NCBI RefSeq assembly: GCF_030269925.1 | Contig: NC_085109.1 | Location: 4,650,001-4,714,000, forward strand | Reading direction: 5' to 3' | Length of the DNA: 64,000 nt | Source: Bombyx mori | Lineage: Eukaryota > Arthropoda > Insecta > Lepidoptera > Bombycidae | Part shown: positions 22,293 to 34,564 of the stretch, one piece after another | Layout: every line of letters starts with the position of its first letter | Position numbering within the stretch: position 1 is the first letter of the stretch | Program-made: the position numbers and the translations under genes | Notes under the pieces: generated by a model | What the model was told of the DNA's origin: nothing | Seen by the model: only the letters and a program-made list of their open reading frames with translations | Databases searched by the model: none

Positions 22293-23965
22293 CAACGCTA
22301 CACTACTCAATCAATACATAAACGCGTCATTATTAGACGAAATCCTAGGTTTTGGCCATTGACTGCGGAATTCTTATTCACAAAAAATACTAACTTAATA
22401 CAGGGTGTGATTTAGTGATAGCGGTTTATCGACTAATAACATTAGCCTCTCTAAAATCCCAAAAACAATTAAATAAAGCTTCATCTCAATCGCACAACAG
22501 TCGCGCGATTGCATAGTTCCTACTCAAACTAACACTACCATTCTCAAGCTCATTGATTCTATCCATTACATAAGATAAATTTTATAACGGAGAGATTCCA
22601 GAAATGTCTAGAAGAAGGATTATGTCATCGTTGAATCTGTGAAAAAATATGAATGGAAAAGCTATTAACAGAATCTTAAAATTTACCAATATTATCATGG
22701 CAAATAATGGCTTTCGTGATATTTAGAGTAGATATATACTATTCTTATAGTCACAAAAAAGAAATTATAGAAAGGGAAATGACATGAAGTATTGTCGCAC
22801 TATAAAACAACAACGCTTATCCGATCCCACCTTAGTTTTAAATAATGTGCGAAGATTATGCACAGACATATTTAAGCAAATGATGGATCGTGCTCGGCGG
22901 AGATACGTAAGAGTTACTTGAAAAGTTTTTCTTTTCCATTTAATACTTCGAAAACTTAAATTTTCTAAATTTGAGATATCATCTAATTCAGATTATACTT
23001 TAATGGAATTTAGTATTTAATCGAGTGTCTTAAGGAATGCTTTTTCTAGAAAAAAAATTATGATCATGAATCGATTATACGGGAATATAATAATATTATA
23101 CGGGATATCCATTGACGTATAATCCGCTTTGAAGATGCGATTTTGATGCACCTCAAATTTTCTATGTCATTGTCATTGATATGGCTTGTTAGAAATCGTA
23201 TATTTAATAATGTTAATATTTTACGGTACTCAACTTTGTTTTTAACTTTATTGGAAAAAATATCGTATTTAAGAAATATCGTCTAAGGAGTAAAATGTGT
23301 TGTTCACTTTGATGTAATATTTGTGGATAATCCCTACACAAATTTCTTATTGAAACATGTTATATCTCCCAAATGAGTATCATTTCTACACATGACATCA
23401 TAACATTTTATGATTAAAAGGCTTGATACGGGAACGTGAAATGGAATTCGATAGTAATCTCCTAAGAATTCAATTTCAATTATATGGGTAGTCGGAAAAC
23501 TTTACGCTATAGATTCAGTCAAAAATCGATAATTGGTATTCCGTTTAATCAGACCCTAGTTTTTTCGGATTTAGACATATCTGTTTTACTTGCGAACTTT
23601 TCAGAATTGGAATGGGGATCTGTTCTCAATAAAACATTTAATTTCAATATCAGAGACGTATAGAGGAGTTCATGACTAATTTGTTACACGCACAGTCATC
23701 GAAATCTATTATAAACACAATCCCAATATCGCTATCTTCTTGAAGCATATACGCAAGGCTTTAATGGCATTAGATTAGAGGTATCAGAGAACGAAGTTTT
23801 TCAATCGAATTTTGCGATCAGTTGGCTACAGAAACAAGTTACATAGTTTTACTGATCTGATGCAGACTGATACCAGACGGATTCCACTTTCTCCCCCTAA
23901 TACATAAAATAGGTTTTCTTACATCAGTCACAACACAATCTGACGAATCAGGTAGAAATAACGTC
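22293..23965. other. Anonymous AT-rich DNA
   Basis: No gene or repeat family recognised over about 1.7 kb. Confidence 0.45.
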
Positions 23966-24343
23966 TTGTTAGTCCGCACGGGTAGGTACCACCACCCTTC
24001 TTATTTCTGTCGTGAAACAGTAATGCGTTTTGGTTTGATGCGTGGGGCAGCCGTTGTACTGTAAAAACTGAGACCTTAGAACTCCTCAACTATGTTGTTT
24101 TTTTTATTGCCTTTGTAGGCAGACGAGCGAGCATACGGTCCACCTGATGATGAGTGGTTACCGTCGCCCATGGACTTCACCAATGCCAAAATATGTGTGG
24201 TCACTATACTGAGACCTTAGAACTTATATCTCAAGGTGGTGGGCTGTGAGCTCGTCCACCCATATAAGCAATGAAAAAAAAAAAAACAGTTAACACAAGG
24301 TGGGCTGTGAGTTCGTTTATCCATTTAAGAAATCAATAAAAAA
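23966..24343 (+). mobile_element. Nested SINE and LINE-tail cluster
   Basis: Plus-strand SINE core at 23966-24090 is followed by a minus-strand BMC1-like tail at 24092-24187. A second plus-strand SINE 3' half follows at about 24198-24285, then another short SINE tail at 24286-24343. The two SINE halves overlap at GAGACCTTAGAACT, so this is either an insertion with duplication or two adjacent copies. In the second half the segment between CTCAAGGTGG and GGGCTGTGAG is deleted. Confidence 0.82.
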
Positions 24344-24587
24344 CAATGAATTTTAATAATAATAAGGCACTTACAACTAATGATTATGGAAAATTCGCAA
24401 TATAAAACACGTATTTAACGCACATTATCTCATTAATAGCCCTATTAAAAATATTATCAAGTCAATTCATAGACGCCAATTTTTTTCTTTTATGTCAACG
24501 AAGCTTAAAAAAATGTTTATCTAATATCTAATATATTAAGTTTGGTTATGTATTTTCAACGAATTTCTGTGGCTGTCACGCCAACTG

Positions 24588-24590
<3 letters not shown>

Positions 24591-24619
<29 letters not shown>
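24591..24619. repeat. (AC)n microsatellite
   Basis: About 14 AC units. Confidence 0.95.
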
Positions 24620-24624
<5 letters not shown>

Positions 24625-24847
24625 ACAACAACTGTCAACTAAAAGCCATTAGGTAGGCTGAAAATCCCAAACAATTAGTAATAAGGAAATTTGTAATGCA
24701 TCTGACCTTTAAGCGCACAGTCAATCACTTTGCGGTCACGAAATCTACAAGCACTTTGTTTTTGTTAATGTTTGCAAATAATGACGCATTATTTCTTTGG
24801 TTTACGAAGCACAAATATTTCGAATTAAGGATTCACTAATTACTAAC

Positions 24848-25281
24848 TTTTGCCCGCGACTTTGTCCGCGTGGAATAAATAGTTCACAAATAATGCTTTA
24901 TTTTAGAACAAGTTTGATTAGCATATAAAACGTTATGATGAGCCAACCTTAACATATTATTATATACATATGCTGTCGCGGACTTTTTTTTAGATCTTTT
25001 AAAGGGGAACAATTCTGTTATACATTATTTTAGCGAAACTTTAACCGTTTCTGCAGCGCACGCAGCGGAAGCTCTCAAAAGGGAAAAAATCCCCGATTTT
25101 GAAACATTCTTTATTGTAGCTCCGCTTGTATTAGTCTTAGCGTGATGTTATGTAACTTATAGCCTTCCTCAATAAATGGGCTATCTAACACTGAAAGAAT
25201 TTTTCAAATCGGACCAGTAGTTCCTGAGATTAGCGCGTCCAAACAAACAAACTCTTTAGCTTTATAATATTAGTATAGATA
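24848..25281 (+). repeat. RTE-like LINE tail element
   Basis: Starts TTGCCCGCGACTTTGTCCGC and ends TATAATATTAGTATAGAT. It contains AAATCGGACCAGTAGTTCC. Non-coding. Confidence 0.68.
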
Positions 25282-25875
25282 ATTTTAAGGGATTTTAGAA
25301 CTTTTTTTCATTTAGGTCAAAAACATACCTACTTTTATTTTCTCAGTAGCGATAGTTATGGACGATCACACAGATGTGTAATTGAAATTTTGTATCTATG
25401 GCAGTTCCAACCAAAATAACAGTCAAAGCCGAGCATACTGAGCAGATTCGATGATCTTAATTTTGAATCATTACCTTCAACTTACTTTAAGATTTATTTT
25501 ACCTACAGAGATCTTTTCAAAATTAGTTTGAAACTGGTGTTAAGCTATAGAGTCTAGTAAGAATGAATATCGGTCGAACGACAATTTCTAGAACCTCATG
25601 CAATGTTTTTTTTTTAAATTAGCTTATAATACAATTAACAAATGTTTGAATTCACATATTGCAATAATCAACATCAAAGAGCTGTTTTTATGTTTTGCTC
25701 ATTCCGAAATTATAGTTTTGATAGTTATTAAACTTTTACGAAAGTTTAATTTATAGTATTCACTTGTATTAAATGTACTAGAGGACTAATTTTAACGCAT
25801 GATAATAATCATGTTTTAGATTACATAGGAGCTTCTGAAACTGAAACAGAGATTCTTATCAATACAACAACTTAA
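25282..25875. other. Anonymous AT-rich DNA
   Basis: No gene or repeat recognised. Confidence 0.45.
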
Positions 25876-26130
25876 TTACTGGTGGTACCTGTGGACCTCT
25901 TGTGAGTCCGCATGGGTAGGTACCACCACCCAGCCTATTTCTGCCGTGAAGCAGTAATGCGTTTCGGTTTGAAGGGTGGGGCAGCCGTTGTAACTATACT
26001 GAGCCCTTAGGACTTATATCTCAAGGTGGGTGGCGCATTTATGTTACAGATGTCTATGGGCTCCAGTAACATAACATCAGGTGGGCTGTGAGCTCGTCCA
26101 CCCATCTAAGCAATAAAAAAAACATCAAGG
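25876..26130 (+). mobile_element. Bm1-like SINE, headless class
   Basis: Starts ACTGGTGGTACC at the common boundary. It has a small TGTGGACC insertion near its start and lacks about 6 nt (ACCACT) near the tail. It ends GCAATAAAAAAAA. Confidence 0.93.
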
Positions 26131-26370
26131 AATAAATCCAGTTCCGATTTTATAATAAAATTACATATACGATAGCATTTTATGTTGAACGGGATCATGA
26201 TCAATTCAATATTGAGTGGTAATCAGACGTCAGACGTAACTACACGCAGCCACCTTGAGTCATGATGTCAAAGTCACTCACTTAGTCATGTAAACATTAC
26301 CAGAATTCAGAAATTTTTAATTTGAATATTATTAGAACAGCTCTATAGGTATAAATTAAGGACCGAACAG

Positions 26371-26480
<110 letters not shown>

Positions 26481-26743
26481 CTAATAGATACTTTTATTAA
26501 ATTTCGACGCTATTGACTACTTCGAAATTTAACAAGATGCATAGGTATTTAAATATTAGAATATAGTTATTATGAGAGGTAAAATAATTTAAGGGGGGTT
26601 TTGAGTAGACAGTATATAAATATAATATATAACTTTATATGTAAATGAACGAAACTAAGATGTCATGTAAATTTGTAAGTGGTTAATATAATGTTTTGTA
26701 AAAGTGTCAATAGAAATGTAAAACACAGTGCATTAAATTATAT

Positions 26744-29700
26744 TTAAGTGTTATTAAATTTTTTGAGGCTATAAATAATTTCATTTAAATGTATCATAAA
26801 TTTATTCAATGTTTCCTCTTTTTTTGTAATTTCATTGCAATCTTTAAAGTCTATGTTATTTATTCGACATATAGTCTCAAATTCATACCTTGTATTAAAA
26901 TATTTTGGACAATGATATAATAAATGTTCCATCGTTTGTATGGTGTTTGAATCGCAGGGACAAAAAGGGTCTTGTGTTATACGAAATCTGTGTAAGTATG
27001 CTTTATGGTAACCATGTCCTGAGAGAAATTGTGTTACAGCGAAATTTGGTGGAACATTATCTATAAATTTCTTTAAGGATGTATAATCTGGGAATATCTG
27101 CTTGGTGTATTTACAATTATCTACTTCATTATACAGATTAGTAATTTCTTTAGTAAGTGACTTTTGATTTATTTCTTTTACAAAGCTTATTGGGAATTTG
27201 GCATAATTAGTATTTGTTGGTGATCCAGCAGCCTCTTTTGCTGTTATATCTGCCAGCTCATTACCAGGTATGTCATTGTGAGCTTTAACCCATACGAATT
27301 TAATTTGTTGTCCATTCCTTTCTATTTCGTGGATGCATTTTAGAGTCATGACTGCATGTGGATTAAATGTGTTGCTATTGCATAAGCCTTGTAATGTGGA
27401 AAGTGAGTCAGTGACAACGAATGCACTTACTCGTTGATCTCTTACCCACTTGCAAGCTGTAGCTATTGCCAATTGCTCAGCTTGGTAGACTGAGCATGAG
27501 CTGTGCAGTTTAATTAATTCTTTATGAATTATATTTTGCGAATCCTGTATCACAACAGCAGCACCGACATTATCATCAGACTTGCTGCCATCTGTATACA
27601 GGTAGTATATAATTTCTGTATGTCGTAAGAATACTTCTTCAAGTTCGTTTTGGTCATTAGCTATGTAGTGTTTAACAGGCTTTCGGTTAACAGGGTGTAA
27701 TCTCATTCTAGGATGTGCAGGGGTTTCTAAGGTTATATCATCTGGTAGATACGGAGAAGATTCATTAAGTTTAGTTTTTTCATTGTTTGCTATGGTTTTA
27801 ATTTGCATGGGAAGTGGTGGAAGCTGGGATAAGACTATTGAAAGTGGTGTATTAATGGTACGAAAACTGCGAATAATTTTAATACAAAACCTTCTCTGAT
27901 GTGATAAGAGTTGTTTTTGTATGTATTTGTTTTTTAAAGCTGGTTCCCAGATGGACGCTCCATATGACAAGATCGGTACAATGACCTGTTGGTAAATGGT
28001 TCTAACATTTTCAGGATGAATTCCCCAGGTGGGACGAACATATATCTTTAGTTTATTAAAAAGCTTTTTGGTTTTGTCAATTATGTATTTTACATGATTA
28101 GTAAAGGTTAATTTTGAATCTATATTTATGCCAAGATATTTAATATTATTTACATGCTTGAGATATTTGTCATTCAATTGGATCTGTATATTTTTTGCTT
28201 TATTTGTAAACGCAATCAGTTGTGTTTTTTCGGGACTAAAGGTTAACTTATTGACATTTCCCCATTTCAGAATTTTATTGATAGTTCTATTGATATTATC
28301 CTCTAGGGATTGAATATTTTTATGAGCTGAGATTAGAAGCACATCATCAGCATATGCTTGTAAATATGTCTCGTCTGGTAAGGGGATTGATAACAAATCA
28401 TCCATTATGAGATTCCACATAGGTGGGCCACAGACAGATCCTTGAATGCAGCCTCGTGACATTGCTCTTGTGGATTCAACGTCTGATAACCTGACCACTA
28501 CTTCGCGCTCTTCTGTGTAACTTAGGAGAATACCATATATATTTCTGGGACATTTGATTCGTTTCAACTGACAAAATATTGATGGCCACCAAGCATTGTC
28601 GAATGCGCCTCTTATGTCGAGTGACACTATTGCCACTTGTTGTCCAGCATCCTTGGCCTCTCTTACAATCTTGATGGCTTTATTTACAGCCATAACTGTC
28701 GATTTCTGAAGCTTAAAACCGTACTGTTTTTCGTTATCAAACTGGTTAGTATACATGTGATGGTTTAATCTATTTATCAACAGTTTTTCGTAAAGCTTGC
28801 CGAAAACTGGTATCAGACCGATCGGTCGGAAAGATGTTAAAGTATCATAAGTTTCTTTTCCTGGTTTGGGAATGATTTTGGCTATTGCCCTTTTCCAAGG
28901 TTTTGGGAAATATTCAAGAATAAGTGCCTGATTTAAGATATTTGTTACTATTTCTGGATATGATTCGGTAGCAACCAGACATATGTCCGCTGTGAGGCCG
29001 TCATATCCTGGCGCTTTCTTTGAATTGAAAGTTTTAAGAGTTTCAATAATCTCTGTTGTGTTGAAAAGTGGTTCATTTTGCGTATTCGGGGGCAAGTACA
29101 TTCTAGCGCGTATACTTCGTTGAATTTCATTGTCCTCTGTGTCAGTGGGGAAAAGTCCATTTACAAAGTATTGCGCTGCTTCATCCACATCACGCGTGTA
29201 CTCACCATTCGATTTTTTGAGTGTAGAAGGAGGCTGCGCAACTGGTTTCGTTCGTATAATACGATTCGTAACCGACCAAACATTCTCTTTCTCTTGCATA
29301 TTGCAGAATTCTTTAAAGCTCTTTGTTGAAGCTTCTTGTATTGCTTTAGCATAATGTTCTTTTATTTCTAATTTTTCTTTTATAAGCTCTTCTATAGGAT
29401 TTCCGCGACGTGCCGCTTTCGATAATTTGTGATGATTCTGTATGACCTTCTTTTTCAAAATTTCCAACTCGTTAGTCCACCAGTGTGGTTTCGATGGCCA
29501 ACCAGAAGACCGCGGTAAGGTCTTTTGACATGTGTTGTTAATACTTTTTATAAATTCATTTATATAATTATCTAATTGTGTTTTGTTCATGCATAATATG
29601 TTATTTATTTCATTCCGACTTATATATCTATTTAATTCTAATTTAAACTCTTGCCTCTTATCAGCTGTCCAAAAGTTGGGTTTGCTAGTATTATATCTCC

Positions 29701-29985
29701 ATGTGGAGTTTTTAAGATTTTTAGTGAGTTGTCTATTTTTGTCCAGATTTATAGTGAAAGTTATTGATTTGTGATCGGATAGTGTGGTGATATCGTGATT
29801 GATTTTCCAGTCGGTGATTCTGATGTGTCTGTGGTTGCTTATCATCGTCAGATCTATATGCGAAGATCTAATAGCATTATTGGCCACAGTAGAATATGTA
29901 CATTCATCGCCAGTATTAACTAAAATTAAATCATAATCAATAATGATATTGACAATATCATCACCGCGGCGACTACAATGAATGC
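26744..29985 (-). CDS. ORF2 of the I-group LINE: end of endonuclease, reverse transcriptase, RNase H
   Basis: Over 1070 open codons. The frame's ATG at 30013 is an artefact: true LINE reading in this frame begins near CSRRGDDIVNII. Endonuclease C-terminal half at about 13-100 (HIDLTMIS, SDHKSI). RT at about 330-620 has KKAPGYDGL, FRPIGLIPVFGKLYEKLL, VSLDIRGAFDNAWW, CIQGSVCGPPMW and catalytic YADD at about 554. RNase H at about 803-930 has YTDGS, AEQLAIATA, VTDSLSTL and WVKAHNDIPGNELAD with its acidic residues. A CPC-x-H-x4-C zinc knuckle (FCPCDS, MEHLLYHC) lies at about 1015-1040. RNase H plus this order supports the I group; the exact clade needs a tree. Confidence 0.88.
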
Positions 29986-30283
29986 CTAGAACCCCACATT
30001 GTGTTCCATGCATTGAAATCCCCTGTGACTATATGTATTGCGTTTGGGTTAAGACTTAAAAATCCTTTTAATTTATTTAAAGTGTTATCTACATCTATCT
30101 TGGGTTCTATATAAACCGAATATAAGTATATATTCATGCCAGAGAGATCTCTGGCTTGTATGACCGTGAGGTTGTCAGTAGTAGTAGGATTAATTAAAGT
30201 GGCACTGAATTTGTTAGATTTGAGCGCAATAGCGGTCTTGCATTTGGATTTTTTATCTTTTTTATTTACATTTTGATATAGGG
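29975..30283 (-). pseudogene. Frameshifted N-terminal endonuclease part of the I-group LINE
   Basis: Upstream of the long frame, a second minus-strand frame reads KTAIALKSNKFSATL, then YSVYIEPKIDV, then the endonuclease signature GDFNAWNTMWGSRHS, and meets a stop near 29975. The domain continues in the other frame, so one indel between about 29970 and 29990 breaks it. Further upstream it ends at the truncation point (30286). No functional endonuclease can be made. Confidence 0.85.
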
Positions 30284-30294
30284 TATAACAGAGA

Positions 30295-30582
30295 TGTTAG
30301 GGCTGGCAAAACGTAGCTAGATGGAGCGTGGAGGTATGAACATGCACAAAGAAAGCATAATGGTCGTATGCATTTTTATTACACGATAAAATGTTATTAC
30401 CTTCGAAACATGGCACACAGTATTTTTCTGAAATAAAAAGTAACATTAGAACACTATTTATCCTTACTATATTAAATAAAAGTATTCTAATATAAAGTAA
30501 ATATTTGTATGTATAGTGTATGTATACGTATTGTTTTGTATCTTGTAATATGTTTATATTACTACGAGTATATGTAATGTTT
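30295..30582. other. Anonymous AT-rich DNA
   Basis: Flank of the LINE insertion. No gene recognised. Confidence 0.45.
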
Positions 30583-30590
30583 ACTGTATG

Positions 30591-31043
30591 CAGGGACGTC
30601 TTAAACTAGGATGGGGCCCTAGGGCACACAAGAATTTGAGGCCCTTTTGGAAAGTAAAAAAAGCGAATTATAATAGAAAATAAACGGAGTATGACCATTT
30701 ATTATACTTAATCAAATACAGTATAATATAATATGTCATTAATGATATTAGAATTGATTGATTTAGAATTGATGATATTAGATAATAGAATTAGACTGGT
30801 TTTTTGGTTACAATTTCGATAACGGTTTCTTTCGGGATTTCGGTTGAGCAAAATCTTCTATTTAGGCATAGTATATGTCTTGTAAATACCTTCTGATTAC
30901 TGATTTGTGAAAAAAGTGTAATGTGCCCGACAAAAATGTTTTGAGAATAAACGTGTGAGAGAAATTGTCGGTCTTTCGGGGCCCCCTGAGAATGGGGGCC
31001 CTGGGCACGGGCCCCGTGTGCCCTTATGGTAAAGACGGTATTG
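30591..31043. mobile_element. hAT-like non-autonomous DNA transposon
   Basis: Ends are CAGGGACGTCTTAAAC at the left and, on the reverse strand, CAATACCGTCTTTACC at the right. These imperfect TIRs are flanked by 8-bp duplications ACTGTATG at 30583-30590 and 31044-31051. GC-rich subterminal blocks (GGGGCCCTAGGGCACAC left; the complementary GGGCCCCGTGTGCCC right) form a longer imperfect inverted repeat. The interior is AT-rich and non-coding; frames across the right end are incidental. Confidence 0.82.
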
Positions 31044-31051
31044 ACTGTATG

Positions 31052-31656
31052 CACTAGGTTTGTGTTCCTAATTCTTCTTTCCTTCTGCGGGCCTACCGGA
31101 AGAGACTTCAACATGAAATAAGTAGTGCCCTTGTACTCTGTATCCTTATTGTCGTGTTTCTTCTAATAGCTGTGTGTACAAAATACATTAAATAAATAAA
31201 TGAAAATAAAATTAGGTTTAGAGGAAACATCAATATAATAATATATTTTTTAGTGCCTTGACAATTCTTTTACGCTATAATGTTATTGACCTCTGTTTTC
31301 CTTGTCACACAAAAGCCTCAGTTTTCCGTGGAATTTCAATAAAAGTTTTGTTTATCCAAATAATATACGATCTGCATATTGATGCTGCCAGACACCGAAC
31401 GTGACTTGGAATGCAGTGAATTCGCTTAAGATCCCCCTTGTGATTTATAGTGACAATATTTGTATGAAAAATTTTAGCTTAAACAGGAAGCAACTTTAAA
31501 ACTTTGATAATTTTGTTTTTAACTTCATAGATATTATTTAGAGCAGAAAAATCTGTCACAATTAAACCCTTCATTTGCTGACGTTCAGTTTCTTTTAGTT
31601 TATCTAAATCAGTTTTTTTTTAACACAATCTTTGCTAATATTTTTATCCTTTTGGA
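31052..31656. other. Anonymous AT-rich DNA
   Basis: No gene or repeat recognised. Confidence 0.45.
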
Positions 31657-32012
31657 ACGAAGTTCCTTATGGGACGATGCGGAGGGGTACCCTAACAGGG
31701 AAAAAACGTCCGTAACGTAAGATTTTTACTAGTAATGCACACAATGTACGACTTAACTTTGTAATAACGTACAAAAAATAACATATTTTTTTATCATTCA
31801 TTGACCACGATCTCAGAGTGTTCGTTTGCGCAATACACTAACTCTTATGCAAACAACCGTGAATAAAGTGAACCACAATAAGACAAGACCGTGGGTTGTT
31901 GCGAAATCTCCAGTTTTACTTGCTTTATACCTCGAATAGAACTTAAAATTTATATTTTTATAATAAGGAACTTCGTCCATATCCGGTGTCCCACGACACG
32001 ACACATCTTTTT
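31657..32012 (-). mobile_element. Family E MITE with terminal hairpin, copy 1
   Basis: About 350 bp. GGAACGAAGTTCCTTAT lies near one end and its complement near the other. Beyond the second motif comes a short hairpin (CCGGTGTCCCACGACACG) and a T-run. Copies in the opposite orientation lie at 59757-60140 (full) and 52218-52480 (partial). Non-coding; the superfamily is not identified. Confidence 0.75.
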
Positions 32013-32069
32013 TTTATCAATAAAAAAATCATAATAGAAAATGTATACCCGAATAATTATTTTCTTTAC

Positions 32070-32150
32070 AGCTCGAATAGAACTTAAAATTATTATTTTT
32101 ATAATAAGGAACTTCGTTTCTATCCGGTGTACTAGTACACCAGACATTTT
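32070..32150 (-). mobile_element. Family E end fragment, copy 2
   Basis: Repeats only the hairpin end of the preceding element: TCGAATAGAACTTAAAATT, ATAAGGAACTTCGTT, then CCGGTGTACTAGTACACCAG. The hairpin stem differs from the other copies by a compensated base pair. Confidence 0.75.
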
Positions 32151-32899
32151 TAATTCAATTACCCCAAATCGAGTCGAAAATGTCAAAACAAGTTGAAAAT
32201 GTTTTCCACAAAAAAGATGAAAGATATGAATATCTGAGGTGAACAAACAAGGATATATCGTATTATGTAACACGTAATACATATTTAGGGTTAACTTCAC
32301 TTCCAACGGCCAGGAAATAAATACACAAATTGCCAGTAGTTCACTTGATCCTGTATTACCGCTTTTTCTCCCCACTTTTTCCGACTACCGCCTTTTTTAT
32401 TATGTCACGTCCTCACTACTGCCATTGCTCCCGCCAACAGTGTTGCCATATGGCAATCCAAAAATCGTCTAATTTTAACATGATACATTTTATATTGTGG
32501 TTATTTTACAACAAACTTTACATTAGTAAATTACTGTCGCACAATTCTATAGGAGTTCGCTTAAAAAAATGTTACAAGTACAAAGACACCTAAACGTATT
32601 TACGTGTCGTTTTTATATGGAACGTTAAGTTTACGGTTTCACGGACAATTTACTTCGGATACCGGTCTTTGTTTGTGAAGAATAGGTTCTTAACATTGTA
32701 CCAATGGACGACTTGCGTACAACAGCTTTTCAGAAAATACTCGGTAGGATTTTATTTAAGATTAATGAAGTAGTGGACAGTATTGGGCTTAGTCGATATT
32801 GGCTTTGGTCCTTAGAGAGCGATTTAGGACTCGCACTATTAGGAATGCTACAACATAATCAAGCCATCTTGCCTACTATGGAAGATTTTCAACTCTCGT
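32151..32899. other. Anonymous AT-rich DNA
   Basis: Open frames of 60-140 codons here have no recognisable content. Confidence 0.4.
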
Positions 32900-33152
32900 T
32901 TTTTTTTTCTTTTTTATTGCTTTGATAGGTGGACGAGCTCACAGCCCACCTGGTGCTAAGTGGTTACAGGAGCCCAATAGACATCTACAACGTAAATACG
33001 CCACCCACCTTGAGATGTAAGTTCTAAGGTCTCAAGTACAATTACAACGGCTGCCCCACCCTTCAAACCGAAACGCATTACTGCTTCACGGCAGAAATAG
33101 GCAGGGTGACGGTACCTACCCGTGCGGACTCACAAGAGGTCCTACCACCAGT
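32900..33152 (-). mobile_element. Bm1-like SINE, headless class
   Basis: Minus-strand copy, tail at the left and boundary CCACCAGT at 33152. Well preserved. Confidence 0.95.
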
Positions 33153-33489
33153 TAAAGGAGGGTATGTTTTTGCGCTTCTGATATACCGCGGAGAGAAAGA
33201 AGCACATTGTTACCTAGAGCAGATGCTGCTTTTATTCCTATATAACGACACTCTATCATCGCAGCAGAACTGTATCCAACCGATCAATATTACAATAAAT
33301 CAGAAGTCGCTAGTTAATGTTACTCTTATATGCTGAACGCAGGCACTTTCAAGAGTGAAGTGACTAGATAGTTGCGAAAGCGCAATGTACCAATTACAAA
33401 CTAGTCGTGAATTTCAGTTTAAAGGGCAGAATAGCCGGTACAACATTTCAGTCTACCTTTCCTATCGAGATTGGTAGCGACAGATATGG

Positions 33490-33960
33490 TGCCTGAAAAG
33501 CCACCATAGCAAAAGATCCTTTGAAATGTGTGTGTGAAGGATGTTTCGAATACCGTGGACTGTCATGAGAACTAACGTGTCCTTATAGAGGCTAAGCATC
33601 CGAAAAAGGCTCTCTGCCATCTGTTAGAAACGCGTTATGAGCTTCTTCGGATCCATATGCGGTCGCCCAGACATGATATATTTTAGGTTTTAGGTAATAT
33701 AGGTAGAGAAGAATAACATCACCAAGAAATATGCCGAAGATTGGGCATTAAGTTGGAAAACTGGAAGTTGAAAGTTGGCACTAGATCGGGAAAAAGCTAG
33801 AAAGAAGAAGAATAAAAGATAAGCGCGCCGTAGGCAGAACGCCAACCCGATGGTCAAATCTAGTAAAGAAAGCGGTTGGTGGCAGTTTATACCATGCTGT
33901 TCATGTCACTCATGATCAAACACTATGGAGGAATTGGCATAACCCATAGGCCATAGGTTA
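33490..33960 (+). pseudogene. Relic of an RTE-like LINE reverse transcriptase C-terminus
   Basis: At 33824-33900 the plus strand reads RAVGRTPTRWSNLVKKA, the conserved end of RTE-type ORF2 proteins (a GR-P-RW-DL pattern). After a frameshift near 33902 it continues with HDQTLWRNW. Text further upstream is too decayed to translate. It ends in a short A-run near 33960. Confidence 0.6.
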
Positions 33961-33982
33961 AAAAAAATGAGGAAATTCGCAT

Positions 33983-34113
33983 CTTTTTTTTTTTTGCTTA
34001 GATGCGATGCACCAGCTCACAGCCCTCCTAAGCTAAGTGGTTACTGGCCCATAGACATCTACAACGCAAATGCGCCACCCATCTTGAGATATAAGTTCTA
34101 AGGTCTCAAGTAT
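33983..34113 (-). mobile_element. Bm1-like SINE, 3' part, split by an insertion
   Basis: Tail half of a minus-strand SINE. It breaks at GGTCTCAAGTAT and the 5' half resumes at 34565. Confidence 0.9.
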
Positions 34114-34564
34114 GTGAGACTCAACGATCTGCATGGTGTTGTGAGCAGACCGCGGGCCCAAGGATTTTAGGGCCCATCCATTAAACGACTCCACTGCACT
34201 CTTACACCCGACGTCCGATCCCCTCAGAGGCCAGAACCCGGATGAGGTAGGGGGGTTACCACGGTCAACACTACAACCAGACGGCGCGGCTCACTCCAAG
34301 GACGCCCAGCCGACGGAGCCTTCGAGGCGAATCGAAGGCTCTGAAACGTCAGCCGTCGGTACGGCAGCCCGTCAGGCTGCCCAGACGGTGCCGCTGGTGT
34401 CCCGGAATACCCCGCTGGACCAGAACCAGCCTACCGGGTCGGGACGCGATACACCGTCGACCGCTCGCTCTATTACTCCTCGGCAGCGCGCTAGAGTGCT
34501 AGTAGCGCGCCGCGCAGCCTCTACCCCCTCTGGTGGCCCCTTGATCTTCACCGGGGGGAGGCCG
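34114..34564 (+). mobile_element. GC-rich LINE 5' segment inside a SINE
   Basis: A 450-bp GC-rich block unlike its surroundings. From about 34250 the plus frame is open and reads PDGAAHSKDAQPTEPSRRIE, later TPRQRARVLVARRAAS. This Pro/Ser/Arg-rich composition is typical of the disordered N-terminus of LINE ORF1 proteins. The upstream part with AGGATTTTAGGGCCCATCC could be a 5' UTR. No poly(A) tail or clear target duplication is present, so how it got here is unclear. The family is not identified. Confidence 0.5.

Noticed and set aside
26744..30013. A retron or other bacterial-type reverse transcriptase system
   Set aside because: The neighbouring endonuclease, RNase H, zinc knuckle, poly(A) tail and target duplication identify a eukaryotic non-LTR retrotransposon.
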